From the NCBI GenBank assembly GCA_020355145.1, contig CP070660.1, positions 1,651,827 to 1,658,357 of the forward strand: a DNA stretch of 6,531 bases, read 5' to 3'. The stretch is from Deltaproteobacteria bacterium (GTDB lineage Bacteria; Desulfobacterota; DSM-4660; Desulfatiglandales; B25-G16). Below the pieces are notes generated by a model. It saw nothing but the letters and a program-made list of their open reading frames with translations. It did no database searches and had not been told where the DNA came from. This document shows, piece after piece, positions 5,849-6,531 of the stretch (its first letter is position 1; each line of letters begins with the position of its first letter). A program made the translations under genes and the position numbers.

Positions 5849-6313
5849 TCAAAAATATTCAGGACTAGTCTTTTTAAACTCCTTAAGGGTTAAAAGGAGA
5901 ACATAGTCCTTTACGCCCGTATTCCCTGCAATCCTCCTGGCAATGCCCTGGCAGTCCTTCTTGCTTTTACCATGGACCATGGTAAAGAGATTATATCTCC
6001 ATTTCCCTTGGATTCTTCGCTGGTAGCAATGGCTAACCTCCTTAAAGCTTGCCATCAAAGGACCTATTTCCTCTATCTTATCCTCAGGTACATACCAGCC
6101 AACCATGGCATTTGCCTTAAAGCCTGCTAATTGATGACTAAGGGTCGCCCCGAAGCGCCTGAGTATACCTCGCTCCTTTTGTAATCTGATCCTCTCAATT
6201 AGTTCCTCTTCACTTATTCCAACCTTTCCTGCCAAAACAGCAAAAGGCCTGGCTGTTAAAGGAAGATCGCCCTGGAGGTGGTGAATAATTCTCCTTTCAA
6301 GATCATCAAGCAT
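5849..6313 (-). CDS. ahbB: Siroheme decarboxylase-type protein, Lrp/AsnC fold (AhbB/NirL-like)
   Basis: 154 residues from the chosen start. Residues 1-55 are an Lrp/AsnC-like helix-turn-helix domain (LDDLERRII... VGISEEELIERI... ILRRFGATL). Residues 60-154 are the AsnC-like ligand domain that in this family became an enzyme. Family motifs visible are SHQLAGFKANAMVGW (59-73), SHCYQRR (94-100), RYNLFTMVHG (106-115) and a KKTSPEYF end (147-154). AhbA and AhbB together remove the C12 and C18 acetate carboxyls of siroheme to give 12,18-didecarboxysiroheme. The HCYxR form fits AhbB/NirL better than AhbA, which I recall as HNYxR; the exact subunit name is tentative. No partner subunit is seen in the window. 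Start: a TTG at 6331 adds six residues, but the ATG at 6313 gives the usual M-LDDLERR opening and is preferred. A plain Lrp regulator is the alternative and is less likely given these motifs. Confidence 0.87.
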   Translation of the reverse strand: MLDDLERRIIHHLQGDLPLTARPFAVLAGKVGISEEELIERIRLQKERGILRRFGATLSHQLAGFKANAMVGWYVPEDKIEEIGPLMASFKEVSHCYQRRIQGKWRYNLFTMVHGKSKKDCQGIARRIAGNTGVKDYVLLLTLKEFKKTSPEYF

Positions 6314-6377
6314 GTATATCCCACTATCCAATGCCCCTTAATATGTCAAGGGAAAAGAGGTGATTACTAAAGTTTCC

Positions 6378-6390
6378 TCAAAAATTTTGA
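6378..6390. promoter_or_regulatory. AT-rich palindrome upstream of the siroheme-decarboxylase-type gene
   Basis: TCAAAA, one central A, TTTTGA: a perfect 6-bp inverted repeat about 65 bp before the ATG at 6313. Its place and symmetry would suit a dimeric regulator's operator, but AT-rich palindromes of this size arise readily by chance. No matching copy is seen upstream of hemL or in the divergent region. Confidence 0.2.
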
Positions 6391-6457
6391 AAAGTCCTAA
6401 TGAACCTATTGATCTACTTTATAAATTCACATCTTCTAAGTGGAATCCAATGCTCCT

Positions 6458-6531
6458 TCACTTCATGGCTTCCGCAGTGACCCTATCGGGTTCCCAGTTG
6501 GGGAATACTTGCCCTTTCCCCGCTCTAAAGG
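6458..6531 (-). CDS. Possible last 23 codons of a gene entering from the right edge
   Basis: On the minus strand one frame is open from the window edge to a TGA at 6460-6458 and reads FRAGKGQVFPNWEPDRVTAE followed by AMK. The codons look coding (first positions are mostly purine, and the residues are a protein-like mix), and the other open frame (ending KP) looks less so. I do not recognise the protein. If real, it lies 144 bp upstream of the siroheme-decarboxylase-type gene on the same strand and could be in the same transcript. The piece is too short to be sure it is coding. Confidence 0.35.
   Translation of the reverse strand, partial: FRAGKGQVFPNWEPDRVTAEAMK

Noticed and set aside
5849..6313. 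Ordinary Lrp/AsnC transcription regulator
   Set aside because: The fold is related, but the SHCYQRR, RYNLFTMVHG and KKxSxxYF motifs are those of the siroheme decarboxylase group, and the hemL neighbour agrees.
6321..6349. Promoter for the siroheme-decarboxylase-type gene starting with a perfect TTGACA (minus strand, 6349-6344)
   Set aside because: At 17-nt spacing the -10 would be TAGTGG, and at 15 nt GATAGT. Both are poor, and the leader before the ATG at 6313 would be very short.
6459..6531. Cobalamin riboswitch, suggested by GGGAACCCGATAGGGTCACTG on the minus strand
   Set aside because: The B12-box pattern is not there, the expected CCGCAACTG element is missing, and the stretch reads better as the end of a coding frame.

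Overview
The window comes from a bacterium of moderate GC content. It holds five clear protein genes, one of them cut by the left edge, plus a possible sixth gene tail at the right edge. Two genes place it metabolically. One is hemL, which makes 5-aminolevulinate by the C5 route. The other is a siroheme-decarboxylase-type (AhbA/AhbB/NirD-L family) Lrp-like protein. The siroheme-dependent ('alternative') heme route is known from sulfate reducers, related anaerobes, archaea and heme d1 makers. A Desulfobacterota- or Nitrospirota-like anaerobe is therefore a reasonable guess, but it is an inference and not a taxonomic assignment.

Layout. Bases 1-1442 (+): the ATP-binding end of a sensor histidine kinase, then 11 bp later a response regulator whose output domain is a class III nucleotide cyclase. 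This looks like a phosphorelay that ends in cAMP (or cGMP) rather than in DNA binding. Bases 1470-2582 (-): a sugar-kinase-like GHMP kinase, convergent with the cyclase gene. Bases 2583-2822: a compact divergent control region with a candidate promoter in each direction. Bases 2823-4202 (+): a radical SAM protein with extra C-terminal cysteines. Its 3' end overlaps the convergent hemL gene by 20 bp. Bases 4183-5478 (-): hemL. Bases 5479-5848: a gene-free stretch built almost entirely of inverted and direct repeats. Bases 5849-6313 (-): the siroheme-decarboxylase-type protein. Bases 6314-6457: a leader with no confident promoter. Bases 6458-6531 (-): possibly the last 23 codons of another gene.

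How the genes fit together. The histidine kinase and REC-cyclase very probably form one signalling pair. hemL and the siroheme-decarboxylase-type gene both serve tetrapyrrole synthesis and point the same way, although a repeat-filled gap separates them. The GHMP kinase and the radical SAM protein start back to back and may be co-controlled. Neither has a substrate that can be read from sequence, and the radical SAM protein does not look like AhbC or AhbD.

The least ordinary items are the REC-cyclase fusion with a complete set of catalytic residues, the repeat mosaic (notably a gapless 28-bp inverted repeat whose arms are each three degenerate 8-mers), and the unassigned radical SAM protein. 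I see no CRISPR array, tRNA, rRNA, transposase or phage gene.
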